DNA of 64,000 nt from UBA2108 sp002713215. Its GTDB lineage: Bacteria > Bacteroidota > Bacteroidia > Flavobacteriales_G > Salibacteraceae. Where the stretch lies: contig CALAPY010000060.1 in NCBI GenBank assembly GCA_937891015.1, positions 1 to 64,000 on the forward strand, written 5' to 3'. How positions within the stretch are numbered: position 1 is the first letter of the stretch; each line of letters starts with the position of its first letter. The position numbers and the translations under genes are program-made. The notes beneath the pieces are model-generated. The model did not search any database and was not told the origin of the DNA. It saw nothing but the letters and a program-made list of their open reading frames with translations. Below, piece after piece: positions 45,859 to 55,800 of the stretch.

Positions 45859-46263
45859 ATGGCTGAAAAATTTTCTAAAATAGCGTTAGTTGTTTTCCTA
45901 TTGTTAGGAGCAATGTCCTTTGTCGGAAGCATGTTTTTCGAGCAGTATAACTTCATGATTTACCTCTGTTATATCTATGCCATTATCGCCATTATCGGTG
46001 CGTTGGCAGGAGGTATAATGGGAGCAATGGCAAAACCTGAGTCAGTTAAAGGAAACGTAATTGGAATTGTTGGAATGGGTGTGGTTCTGGGTATTTCTTA
46101 TGCTTTAGGCAATGGAGAAGTACTTGAAGTTTACCCTGAAGGAACCTCATCGACTGCTGTTAAGTGGAGTGACACAGGGTTATATATGCTTTATATTATT
46201 GGATCACTTTCTATTGTTAGTGTTTTGTATGCAGGTGTGGCTCAATTATTGAATAAGAATTAA
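45859..46263 (+). CDS. four-helix membrane protein in the exb operon
   Basis: ATG 45859 (MAEKFSKIALVVFLLLGAMS) is preceded by a good AGGAGG (45847-45852) that overlaps the exbB stop; the open frame begins six bases earlier at a TTG. The 134-residue product has helices at about 10-28, 33-55, 63-83 and 108-128. I recognise no family. Its fixed place between exbB and exbD suggests a helper subunit of the channel complex. Confidence 0.75.
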   Translation: MAEKFSKIALVVFLLLGAMSFVGSMFFEQYNFMIYLCYIYAIIAIIGALAGGIMGAMAKPESVKGNVIGIVGMGVVLGISYALGNGEVLEVYPEGTSSTAVKWSDTGLYMLYIIGSLSIVSVLYAGVAQLLNKN

Positions 46264-46277
46264 TCTAAACTAAGGTT

Positions 46278-46865
46278 ATGGCTAAATCTCCTCCAGAAAT
46301 AAATGCAGGGTCTATGGCAGATATCGCTTTCCTGTTGTTAGTATTCTTCTTGGTTACAACAACTATGGATACTGACTTTGGATTATCGAGGAAATTACCC
46401 CCACCTCCTGAAGATGATCAGGAAATCGTTGATATTAAGCAACGTAATGTAATGCAGGTACTTGTGAATGCCAATGACCAGTTATTGGTTCAAGGAGAAT
46501 TAATGGTTGTTGAAGATTTAAAAGAAAAGGCCAAAGAGTTTATCGCAAATGCTTCCAATGCTGAGCATTTACCTGAGAAAAAGGCTACCGAAGTTCCTTT
46601 TTTCGGAAACGTTATGGTAAGTAAACAAGTTATCTCTCTCCAGAACGATAATGGAACTTCGTATAACATGTACATCCAGGTTCAAAATGAATTGGCAAAG
46701 GCGTACAATGAGTTAAGGAATGAGTTGTCTGAACAGCAATTTGGTAAATCCTACGACTATTATGTTGAGATTAAAGACAAGGATAGGGTAAAGGCTATTC
46801 GAAAAGTGTTTCCTCAGCGAATCTCTGAAGCAGAACCAAAAGACATAGGAGGCGGAAATGAGTAA
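46278..46865 (+). CDS. exbD: ExbD/TolR-family protein, first copy
   Basis: This 195-residue protein has one N-terminal transmembrane helix with the essential proton-carrying aspartate in SMADIAFLLLVFFLVTTTMD, preceded by PPEINAGS, as in ExbD. The periplasmic domain is larger than usual and contains an inserted loop (NASNAEHLPEKKATEVPFFG). Its stop overlaps the start of the second exbD by 8 bp. Confidence 0.92.
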   Translation: MAKSPPEINAGSMADIAFLLLVFFLVTTTMDTDFGLSRKLPPPPEDDQEIVDIKQRNVMQVLVNANDQLLVQGELMVVEDLKEKAKEFIANASNAEHLPEKKATEVPFFGNVMVSKQVISLQNDNGTSYNMYIQVQNELAKAYNELRNELSEQQFGKSYDYYVEIKDKDRVKAIRKVFPQRISEAEPKDIGGGNE

Positions 46866-47328
46866 GTTTAAAAAGAGTGGTAGTAAAGCGTTACCTGCTG
46901 TATCTACAGCTTCATTACCTGATATTGTTTTTATGCTACTTTTCTTTTTTATGGTTACAACCGTAATGAGAGAGGTTGATTTAAAAGTAAAGATGAATCA
47001 ACCGGAAGCAACTGAAATTAAGAAACTGGAAAACAAATCGTTGGTAACATATATATATATTGGTGAGCCTTCGGATACTAAACTCCATGGTACAACGCCC
47101 CGAATTCAATTAAACGATGCTTTTGCAAACGTTGAAGATGTTGCAGGACATATTGAAGAGAAACGGCACAATACATTGGAAGCTTTAATTCCAAAGTTGA
47201 CTACATCATTAAAAGTAGATCGAAATACACAAATGGGTATTGTCACTAAGGTTAAACAGGAGCTTAGAGAAGTTAATGCATTAAAAATAAGCTACTCGAC
47301 CCTGGAAAAAGTTGAAAAAGACTTGTAG
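46858..47328 (+). CDS. exbD: ExbD/TolR-family protein, second copy
   Basis: This 156-residue protein has the ExbD helix LPDIVFMLLFFFMVTTVMREVD with the conserved Asp, and a shorter periplasmic domain than the first copy. Two different ExbD proteins with one ExbB allow a heteromeric stator, as known for some Bacteroidota TonB systems. The operon ends at a strong palindromic terminator. Confidence 0.92.
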   Translation: MSKFKKSGSKALPAVSTASLPDIVFMLLFFFMVTTVMREVDLKVKMNQPEATEIKKLENKSLVTYIYIGEPSDTKLHGTTPRIQLNDAFANVEDVAGHIEEKRHNTLEALIPKLTTSLKVDRNTQMGIVTKVKQELREVNALKISYSTLEKVEKDL

Positions 47329-47347
47329 AGATGTTGCGTTTCTACCG

Positions 47348-47384
47348 AAAAGCCAATGGATTTAAATCCATTGGCTTTTTTTAT
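47348..47384 (+). terminator. Rho-independent terminator of the exb operon
   Basis: AAAAGCCAATGGATTT is followed at once by its exact reverse complement AAATCCATTGGCTTTT, giving a perfect 32-bp palindrome, then further T residues. It lies 20 bp after the last exbD stop. Confidence 0.92.
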
Positions 47385-47506
47385 ACCTAAATCTTTCTTA
47401 TCACGTTATCAGTCTCATGCATATAGCATGACCATTAGCATAAGTACCAGGATTAATGAGTAAATGGTATGCTCCCTCTTTCGTAGATTTGAATTCTACC
47501 GTGTTC

Positions 47507-50500
47507 ATGCGAGATTCTATATGCGCTTTCCTAATACTTGGTTTTTCCCTGGTATCGTTTGAAATAGTAGGTCAGGAATCGCAAGGACCAGACAGGCCAC
47601 CAATATATAAATCAACCGGAGACACTCTTAAAATTGATAGCTTGAGCCTTGTACCAGGCACAGTTAAGCTATATACAGTCGATGGTATTTTGATTGACAG
47701 TAATCACTACAGCGTAAATTCATTAAAAGGTGAGCTGATCTGGAGCAAAAACTCTCCATACAAAAATCAGGAGGTTCAGATTGAGTACAAGTCTTTTCCT
47801 TTTAATTTTTACCAGGAATATCATCACAAGGATGCAGGCCGCGTTCAAAACAAAATACTTCAGAGTAGGAATCCGTTTAAGTATACTGCGGTGCCGACTG
47901 ACAAGGAAGACATTTTTGAATTAGGTGGAATAGAAAAAAGTGGAAGTATATCCCGAGGACTGGGTTTTGGGAACAACCGAGATCTAAGCGTCAGCTCAAG
48001 TATGAACCTTCAGCTCAATGGGAAAATTGCAGACAATCTATACGTCATGGCAGCTATAAGTGACGAAAGCATACCGATACAAGCAGAAGGTAATACACAG
48101 CAATTACAAGATTTTGACAAGGTTTTTATTCAGATTTATAATAATCGGTCAAAGTTGATTGCCGGAGATTATATGATCAAATCGAGGAACAGCTACTTCA
48201 TGAAATACTTAAAAAAGGCACAGGGAATAAGTGGCTCTTCTACGTTTTACCTGGGCAAAAACAAAATGGATACGGCCAAAGCTGCAAAGATGAAAGTTCA
48301 ATTAAGTGGTGCATTATCCCGTGGAAAATTTTCGAGAAACATAATTCAGGGGGTTGAGGGAAACCAGGGACCGTATAGATTAAGAGGTGAGGAGAATGAA
48401 TCTTATATTATCATTCTTTCCGGTACCGAAAGGGTTTATATTGATGGCAAATTATTGACTCGGGGGCAAGATCAGGATTACACAATTAACTACAATACCG
48501 CAGAAATATCATTTACTGCAAAACAGATAGTTACCAAAGACAAGAGGATTATCATTGAATTCCAGTATTCAGATCAAAACTATACGAGGAGCGTTGTTCA
48601 GTTTTCTGACTTTTATGAATACAAAAAGCTAAAATTAAATTTCAACTTGTATTCCGAGCAGGATGCTAAGAATCAGAGCCTTCAACAAGACTTAAGTGAA
48701 GAACAAAAGGACATACTAGCAGGCGTTGGAGATAGCTTGGATCAAGCCATTTCAAATGGTGCACGATTGGTTGAGTATAACGAAAATGAGGTGCTCTATA
48801 AAATTGTAGACACACTGGGTCACGACTCTGTTTTTGTTTATTCAACTAACCCCGACAGTGCATTTTATCGGGTCACATTTTCTGAGGTTGGCCAGGGAAA
48901 TGGTGATTATGTATTGCTAAACACGGTTGCGAATGGTCGGGTTTATCAATGGGTGCAACCATCGTTAGGAGGAATTAAACAGGGAAATTTTGCACCGGTC
49001 GTTTTACTTTTTTCACCGAAACAACGGCAGATGATATCGTTTGGAGGTAATTACGATTTCAACAAAAGCTCAGCATTAACATTTGAAGGGGCAGTAAGCA
49101 ATAACGATATTAACACGTTTAGTGACAAGGATAAGGACGATGACATTGGGTACTCGGGAAAGATAAACTGGGACCGAAAAATAGCTCTTAATACAAATGG
49201 AAATTGGTCATTGACACCCCAAATCGGATACGAACATTGGAGTAAATATTTTACGGAAATAGAACGGGTTAGGACCGTGGAGTTCTATCGGGATTGGAAC
49301 CTAAGGGATGTTGATTTGACCGATGACCAAAACTTGACTAAAGCTGCGCTAAAGCTAACCAATGGAAAAAAAGGAGCTCTTGGATATCGTTGGAATGGGT
49401 TTTATAGTGGTGGTGAGTACAATGCTAACAAACACGAGCTTCTTGCTGACTGGAAGTACAAAGGCTTATTGGTCGACTTCGATGGATATTATTTAAATTC
49501 AAAAGGCTCTTTAAGCAATACGGAATTTATACGCCACAAAAGCCTGATTCAACAGCGTATTTTCTTTTTTAACCTGGGTTACAGGGATGACAGGGAAGAC
49601 AATAAGATCAATGATCAGTTAGGGGATACACTGTCTGCGGCAGCGTACCGATTTTGGGAACGTGAATTCTTTCTAAAATCAACTGATAGTGCAGCGTTAC
49701 AATACAAGGTATTTTACAATCAGAGAGATGATGAAAAAAGCCGAAACAATGAAATAGTACCTGTTACTTTCGGAGAAAGTGTAGGGCTTTCATTTGACTG
49801 GAGAAAGAACAAAGTAATCCAACTGGCAAGTAAAACCACTTATCGAACGTTGAGCATTAAGGATACCAGCCTGACCACCCAAAAGCCAGATGAAAACTTG
49901 TTGAGTAGGGTGGAGTATACTCTTAGGGTTTTAAAAGGAGCGATCACCGCCAGTTCTTTTTATGAAATTGGCTCTGGGCTTGAGGCGGGTCGCGAATTTC
50001 AGTTTATAGAAGTTCCTGCTGGTCAAGGAGAATATACATGGATTGACTACAATGAAAACGGTATAAAGGAAATAAACGAATTTGAAATTGGGGTTTATGA
50101 CGACCAGAAGAAGTACATAAAAATATCAATTTTGACCGATGACTATGTAAAGGCATTTACGCATCAGTTCAACCAAACCGTGTTGATTAGCCCAGGCCGG
50201 GTATGGAGAAAAAAGAAGGGAATTAAAAAATTTATAAGTGCGTTTTCAAACCAATTTTCATATAGAATTAATCGAAAAACTCAAAATGATAATGCGGATG
50301 CAAGATTCAATCCATTACCAAGTGCAGGCCTGGACTCGTCACTATTGACCCTTAGCTCGTCGTTGAGAAACACGGTCTATTTCAATCGAACGCATCCGGT
50401 TTATGGTATCGATTGGACTTATCAGGATATCAAGGGCCGGGTGTTTCTTACCAATGGTTTTGAAAGTAGGTCAAATGTATTCCAGAACACTCGATTACGT

Positions 50501-50995
50501 GTAAATATTGGTAGGCTATTCCTTACCGAGGTTGATGGAAAACTAGGAAGAAAGTTTAGCCAGGCTGATTATGCCTCATCAAGGGATTTCAATATTCAAT
50601 ATTATTCGATACAGCCTAAAATTACGTTCCAAAAAGGGGTTAGCTTCAGGGTTGCAGTTTTATACCAATATCAGGAAAAGAAAAATGATTCAGAAAAAGG
50701 GGAGCTAGGTCAAATGCATAAGCTGGGTGTAGAAACTAAACTAAATAAGGTAGGGAAAGGAAGTTTTGTTGCAGAAGCCAATGTGATTAACTTGTCATAT
50801 AATGAGCCATCAAATAGCTCACTGTCTTATGAAATGTTGGATGGATTATTACCTGGGATTAATGGTACGTGGCAACTTAGTTATCAGAGAAATATTGGTA
50901 AGTATTTACAGTTGGATTTAAGCTACGGAGGAAGACAATCAGAAGACGCAAAGACCATACATACCGGATCAATGCGTGTAAGGGCATATTTTTAA
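47507..50995 (+). CDS. large outer-membrane protein of unknown function
   Basis: The start is probably ATG 47507 (MRDSICAFLILGFSLVSFEI ... VGQE), a good signal peptide; ATG 47456 would add 17 residues without signal character. The mature part of about 1140 residues begins with a short beta domain (VPGTVKLYTVDGILID), then shows many aromatic alternating strands of an outer-membrane barrel ending VRAYF. Family-like segments include SRGLGFGNNRDLSV, AAISDESIPIQAEGNTQQLQ, GVEGNQGPYRLRGE and SGTERVYIDGKLLTRGQDQDY; the latter resembles a recurrent element in SprA-like and other giant barrels. Function unknown. It stands alone downstream of the exb operon. Confidence 0.75.
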   Translation: MRDSICAFLILGFSLVSFEIVGQESQGPDRPPIYKSTGDTLKIDSLSLVPGTVKLYTVDGILIDSNHYSVNSLKGELIWSKNSPYKNQEVQIEYKSFPFNFYQEYHHKDAGRVQNKILQSRNPFKYTAVPTDKEDIFELGGIEKSGSISRGLGFGNNRDLSVSSSMNLQLNGKIADNLYVMAAISDESIPIQAEGNTQQLQDFDKVFIQIYNNRSKLIAGDYMIKSRNSYFMKYLKKAQGISGSSTFYLGKNKMDTAKAAKMKVQLSGALSRGKFSRNIIQGVEGNQGPYRLRGEENESYIIILSGTERVYIDGKLLTRGQDQDYTINYNTAEISFTAKQIVTKDKRIIIEFQYSDQNYTRSVVQFSDFYEYKKLKLNFNLYSEQDAKNQSLQQDLSEEQKDILAGVGDSLDQAISNGARLVEYNENEVLYKIVDTLGHDSVFVYSTNPDSAFYRVTFSEVGQGNGDYVLLNTVANGRVYQWVQPSLGGIKQGNFAPVVLLFSPKQRQMISFGGNYDFNKSSALTFEGAVSNNDINTFSDKDKDDDIGYSGKINWDRKIALNTNGNWSLTPQIGYEHWSKYFTEIERVRTVEFYRDWNLRDVDLTDDQNLTKAALKLTNGKKGALGYRWNGFYSGGEYNANKHELLADWKYKGLLVDFDGYYLNSKGSLSNTEFIRHKSLIQQRIFFFNLGYRDDREDNKINDQLGDTLSAAAYRFWEREFFLKSTDSAALQYKVFYNQRDDEKSRNNEIVPVTFGESVGLSFDWRKNKVIQLASKTTYRTLSIKDTSLTTQKPDENLLSRVEYTLRVLKGAITASSFYEIGSGLEAGREFQFIEVPAGQGEYTWIDYNENGIKEINEFEIGVYDDQKKYIKISILTDDYVKAFTHQFNQTVLISPGRVWRKKKGIKKFISAFSNQFSYRINRKTQNDNADARFNPLPSAGLDSSLLTLSSSLRNTVYFNRTHPVYGIDWTYQDIKGRVFLTNGFESRSNVFQNTRLRVNIGRLFLTEVDGKLGRKFSQADYASSRDFNIQYYSIQPKITFQKGVSFRVAVLYQYQEKKNDSEKGELGQMHKLGVETKLNKVGKGSFVAEANVINLSYNEPSNSSLSYEMLDGLLPGINGTWQLSYQRNIGKYLQLDLSYGGRQSEDAKTIHTGSMRVRAYF

Positions 50996-50997
50996 GT

Positions 50998-52131
50998 CTA
51001 ATTAAAGAACCTTCTTTGTCTATATATTTCATTTGAAACTAGGTTAACCAGCTTTTCTCCACTCCGTTGTACCATAAAAGAATTGGATGGAAACGGTTTT
51101 TTCTTTCTTTTCAACGCATTTTTTTGTTTTGAACTTAGTGCTCGTAAATCGCCACTGGCTGTAGAATAATTATAAACATATGAAAACCGGGCCACCAACT
51201 GTTTCTGGTATAGGGTGCTTCCTTTTTCATTATCAATTATTAAAAAATAAACCCCTTGTGTTGAAGCCTTTCGTTGAGTGTATTTCTTAATGGTAGCCTT
51301 AATGATTTTATAAACAGGGACCCTTTCTATCTTTCCTTCTGCATTTTTTTTGTTTTCATAATGATCAATAATTTTTTTTTCAGCGACTGTACTAACTACG
51401 CTTTCCCGGTTTCGCGATACTGTTATTTCGTTGAAGGTGCATAAAACCGTGTAGTTTATTTCCTGGTCTATTTCATAATTTGTCCAATAATCTACCCACA
51501 TACCTAGCTTATTGTTCCTGCTAAAGGATAAATTGGATAAGTCAATTCTTGTTTTCTCTGGTATGCTAACCCCCTTTTGTTCATCCAGTTGAAGGGCAAC
51601 TGAAACTTTACCCTTGGAAACGCAGTAGCTTATTAGTGAATCCAGTTGATCTATTTCGCAGTTGTATTGACGTGTCTTTTGCCATTTTGAATAAGCTTGT
51701 CGATATCCGATTTTGGTCTGTTTCTCCATCAGTTCTTCTGCTAGGTCAGTGTACGCAATGCAGAGGTTTTTTTGAGCATTTTGCATTTCACCGGAAGGAA
51801 CATGATAAGCCAGGGGAGCTGAAAGGTTAGCATTTTCTAATTGCCGATCCCGGTCTTTCATTTTAGCGTAGGTATTGTAAATCATTTCCCAAGTCGCAGG
51901 GCTTTCCTCCAGTTCATAGAATGACCTAAGGTCGGCCAAATCCATTTTCTGGGCCAGTTGGTAAGCTTTTATTACGTTCTTTTGAGCTACAGCGTCGTTG
52001 GGGGTTTTTTCTAATTTTTGAATGCCTTTGTGAATGGCATGGTCATATTGTCCATTTTCAATTAATTCGTCCACGTTAGCGCATGACCCCAGGCAACCCA
52101 GGAAAAGAAAAAACAGTAAATACTTTGCCAT
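50998..52131 (-). CDS. lipoprotein of unknown function
   Basis: ATG 52131 (MAKYLLFFLFLGCLGSCANV) is chosen: it gives a proper lipobox (LGSC) and avoids overlap with the upstream deacetylase gene. The mature part begins with a TPR-like helical region (ELIENGQYDHAIHKGIQKLEK, NVIKAYQLAQKM), followed by a beta-rich half with FNEITVSRNRESVVSTVAE, and a basic end. I recognise no family. It is the second gene of a pair with the deacetylase. Confidence 0.7.
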   Translation of the reverse strand: MAKYLLFFLFLGCLGSCANVDELIENGQYDHAIHKGIQKLEKTPNDAVAQKNVIKAYQLAQKMDLADLRSFYELEESPATWEMIYNTYAKMKDRDRQLENANLSAPLAYHVPSGEMQNAQKNLCIAYTDLAEELMEKQTKIGYRQAYSKWQKTRQYNCEIDQLDSLISYCVSKGKVSVALQLDEQKGVSIPEKTRIDLSNLSFSRNNKLGMWVDYWTNYEIDQEINYTVLCTFNEITVSRNRESVVSTVAEKKIIDHYENKKNAEGKIERVPVYKIIKATIKKYTQRKASTQGVYFLIIDNEKGSTLYQKQLVARFSYVYNYSTASGDLRALSSKQKNALKRKKKPFPSNSFMVQRSGEKLVNLVSNEIYRQRRFFN

Positions 52132-52135
52132 GTTA

Positions 52136-52756
52136 TCAATCAAAAGTTGGCAATGCTTCAAATTTAAAGCCAAGATTTGAGTAATGAGATAAAACCATTG
52201 GAAGCAACTGTTTTAGCTTTTTTTCAGCCTTTACACTATCGTGAAAAACTAAGATACTGCCGGCTTTTGAGTATTTGGTTATGTGCTTAAAACACTGTTT
52301 GACCGACAGTTTTTTGTTAAAGTCTCCAGTTAGAACATCCCAAAGAACCACCCGTAGTGCTTCATCTATTTTTTGCAATTGGTTGTTGTTGATTTTTCCG
52401 TAAGGAGGCCTAAATAACCGGGCGCTGTATACCTGCTGGAAGCGGGTTACGTTCTTTAGGTATTCCGGGGTTTTGGTTTTCCAACCATTCAAATGATTAT
52501 GACTGTGGTTGCCTATTTTATGCTCTTCGTTTTCCAATCGTGGAATAAAATCAAGGTTCTTTTCCAGGTTTTCACCTACGCAAAAAAACGTAGCTTTTGC
52601 CTTGTGCTGATTCAATTGGTCAAGCACCCACGGGGTAATTTTAGGGTGAGGGCCATCGTCAAAAGTTAGGTATAGTATTTTTTCTTCACGGGAAAGATGA
52701 AATACTACCTGGGGGAAAAGTTTAGCAACAGAGTCCGGTGTATGATACAATAGCAC
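52136..52756 (-). CDS. polysaccharide deacetylase (NodB homology domain)
   Basis: This 206-residue protein (GTG start) contains motif 1 TFDDGPHP with the catalytic base Asp33 and metal Asp34, motif 2 GNHSHNH with metal ligands His84 and His88, motif 3 RPPYGKINN, and LVFHDS. It has no obvious cleavable signal peptide, which suggests cytoplasmic action or a signal missed by the start. The family removes acetyl groups from N-acetylglucosamine in glycans or peptidoglycan. It heads a two-gene unit with the lipoprotein. Confidence 0.92.
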   Translation of the reverse strand: MLLYHTPDSVAKLFPQVVFHLSREEKILYLTFDDGPHPKITPWVLDQLNQHKAKATFFCVGENLEKNLDFIPRLENEEHKIGNHSHNHLNGWKTKTPEYLKNVTRFQQVYSARLFRPPYGKINNNQLQKIDEALRVVLWDVLTGDFNKKLSVKQCFKHITKYSKAGSILVFHDSVKAEKKLKQLLPMVLSHYSNLGFKFEALPTFD

Positions 52757-52803
52757 CGACCAAATTTACATTTTGTCCTTTAGAGAATTCAGGTAAGGAT
52801 AAT

Positions 52804-55800
52804 TTACTTATGCTTAACCGAAAACTCGGTTTCAAGGCGCTTAAAATTCTCCTCTATTTGAGCAGTTAATTCGTCATCAGGAAGATATTGTTTCGACAAT
52901 AAGTTCACTCGATACAGAATTGAAACCGCTTGCTGAGAGTTGTTTTTAACCGAATTGTAGTGCTCAGTTTTTAGACCCATGTAGTAATCGGATTCAGCAG
53001 TATAAGAATTGGACATGCTTTCCAGGATCTGCTTTCCTTTTTCCTTTTCATCCAACTTAAAATATAGCTCCGCGATAGGAAGCATAAAATAGTTATACGG
53101 GACATTGTATTCTGGCATTTCCTCTTGGCATTTGTCCAGGACCTCAATAGCCATGCCTTTCTTCCCTTCTGTTAGAAGTTGATCGGCACAACGTGCAAAA
53201 TTGTTTCTAAGGTTCATACACATTCTTAAGATATTATGATCGACGTAAACATCTCGTCCCTTAACATTACCATAGGAAAAGTTATTCATAAGGTTGTCGT
53301 ACATAATGGCACTGTTTACATACCCAGTCTGACCATCTGGGCTTGTGCCTTTAAATGGTACTAGTCTATAAGCAAGTCCCTCAAGCTGGAAGTATTCCTT
53401 CAATCCTAGATACGCGCCATCCCCTGTAGTAATTGCAAAATAGACGGGGCGATCCCAATTAAAATGAGCCAATAGATCCAACATAAGAATGTCTTTTTTA
53501 AGCAAGAAGTTTTTAGTTATCGACCATCTTAATTCAGGAAGAACTTCGCCTGCTTTTTCTGATGAAACGGTTCCGTTGGTCAATACCTTTTGGGTATCCA
53601 CTTTCAAAGAATATAGTTTGGTTGGAGAATAATTCATTCTTCGTTGGTTACCCAACATTGCTTTGTTTTTGTCATTTGTTACGAATTCAACAATTCGCTT
53701 GACATCAACATACTCTTTTTTCTCATTTCGGTCAATTACCGGTACATAGTCCCTTGTTCCTTGTCTATACTTTGGTTCCGGAATCGTAAATGGTGTTGGC
53801 TTTGAATCATAAGCTGCACGTTTCATCTGGTTTATATACCAATCGGTATTGAGCAGGCTCAAGTTAACTACACGAACATCGGTTCTATACTCTTCAACCT
53901 CCTGTACGTACCAAAGCGGGAATGTATCGTTGTCACCGTTAGTAAACAGAACGGCATCTTTTTCACAACTGTCGAGGTACATTTTGGCGAACTCAAGAGC
54001 GGTGTATCGATTCGATCGATCGTGGTCGTCCCAGTTGTCTTTGGCCATAAGGCCAGGAACTGAGACCAAGCAGATTAGAGTAGCAAGCCCGCCTGCAATA
54101 ACCTGATTGCTCTTAACTTTTTCAGCTATAAAGCTGATAATTCCCATAACCCCTAATCCAATCCAAATGGTGTAAGCATAAAAAGACCCAGCATATGCAT
54201 AATCTCGCTCCCTTGGTTGATAAGGATATTGATTCAGGTATAGAATAATTGCCATTCCCGTGAAAAAGAACAGAAGTGTTACTAAAACAAAGTCCCTTTT
54301 TGAACGATTGAACTGAAAGAACAAGCCTATCAGACCCAATAAAAAGGGTAGCATGTAATACTTGTTTCTCGATTTATTATCACTCAGAAACGCGGGTAGA
54401 TTTTTTTGAGAGCCTAGTCGGGCGCCGTCCAAAAATCCTATTCCACTTATCCAGTTGCCATCTATTACGTTTGAATGTCCCTGAACATCGCTTTGACGTC
54501 CGGCAAAGTTCCACATGAAGTAGCGGATATACATCCAGTTGACCTGATGCCTAAAAAAGAATTTCAGGTTTTCCATGAACTTAGGCTTTCGAATGGTCTC
54601 CGTTTTTCCACTTACCGTACGGTATTTAATTGGCTTACCTTTGAATTCCGACCAACTCTTGTAGGCTCCGATATGCCTGGCTTCCTGACTCCACATTCGT
54701 GGGAAGACTGTCATAAACTCCTTGGCATAATTAGGAACTGAACCTTTTTTGTCGTCAGACACAATGTATTCACCGTTTTCCAAATCTCGGAACCATTGTT
54801 TTTCACCATCTATATATGGCTTTTTATTATCAAGAGGAGTGTTAAAGTAATGTCCATAGGCTAATGGTTGAGCACCATATTGTTCACGGTTTAAATAGGA
54901 CAGTAATGAAAACATATTTTCTGGATCGTTTTCATCCATTGGTGGATTGGCATTTGAGCGAACCACAACCATGGTATAAGAGGAATATCCAATTATAATT
55001 ACAGTTAAGCAAAGAAGCCCTGTATTAACCTCTTTCAAGTTAATTTTAGGGATCATAACAAATACTGCTGTCACAGTTGCAGCGGCAACAAGCCCCATTG
55101 TAGATACCGATCCTACCAAGAATGAAAGGGCAACCAGCACAGCTAACAACAACCACTTATTAGAATTTTTTTGGTGGGTAAGGTAAATACCAAAAACCAA
55201 CGCAGAAACCATTAATGTTATGTGCAGTATGGCACCCGTATTAAAAGGCAAGTTAAGCGAATTAACAAAAACGAGCTCAAACTTACTAGCCATTTCTACA
55301 ATACCCGGAATTACACCCTTTTGTACAAACCCTAGAATAATTACAGAAATTAAAAATGTAAGAATCGTACCCTTAATACTGGGTTTAAATTTCTTGAAGT
55401 AATATACAAATGCAATAGTTGGAATTGCAAGTAAGTTCAGTAAGTGAACCCCGATTGAGAGTCCCATTAAGTAGGCAATAAAAATTAGCCAATGGTCTGC
55501 TCCTTTTTCTTCGGATACTTGTTCCCAACGTAGAATCGCCCAAAACACGATAGCCGTAAATAATGAAGACATCGCATAAACCTCAGCCTCAACTGCTGAA
55601 AACCAAAACGTATCACTAAAAGTATAAGCAAGAGAACCTACCAGCGAGGAACCAAGAACAGCAACCGTATGTCCTGTATTCCATTCCTCCGAAGTCTTCT
55701 TCACAATTTTCTTACCCAGTGCACTTATGGTCCAAAACAAAAATAAAATAGTGAATGAGCTTGAAAGTGCCGAAATGAGATTTACCATGTAAGCTGCTTG

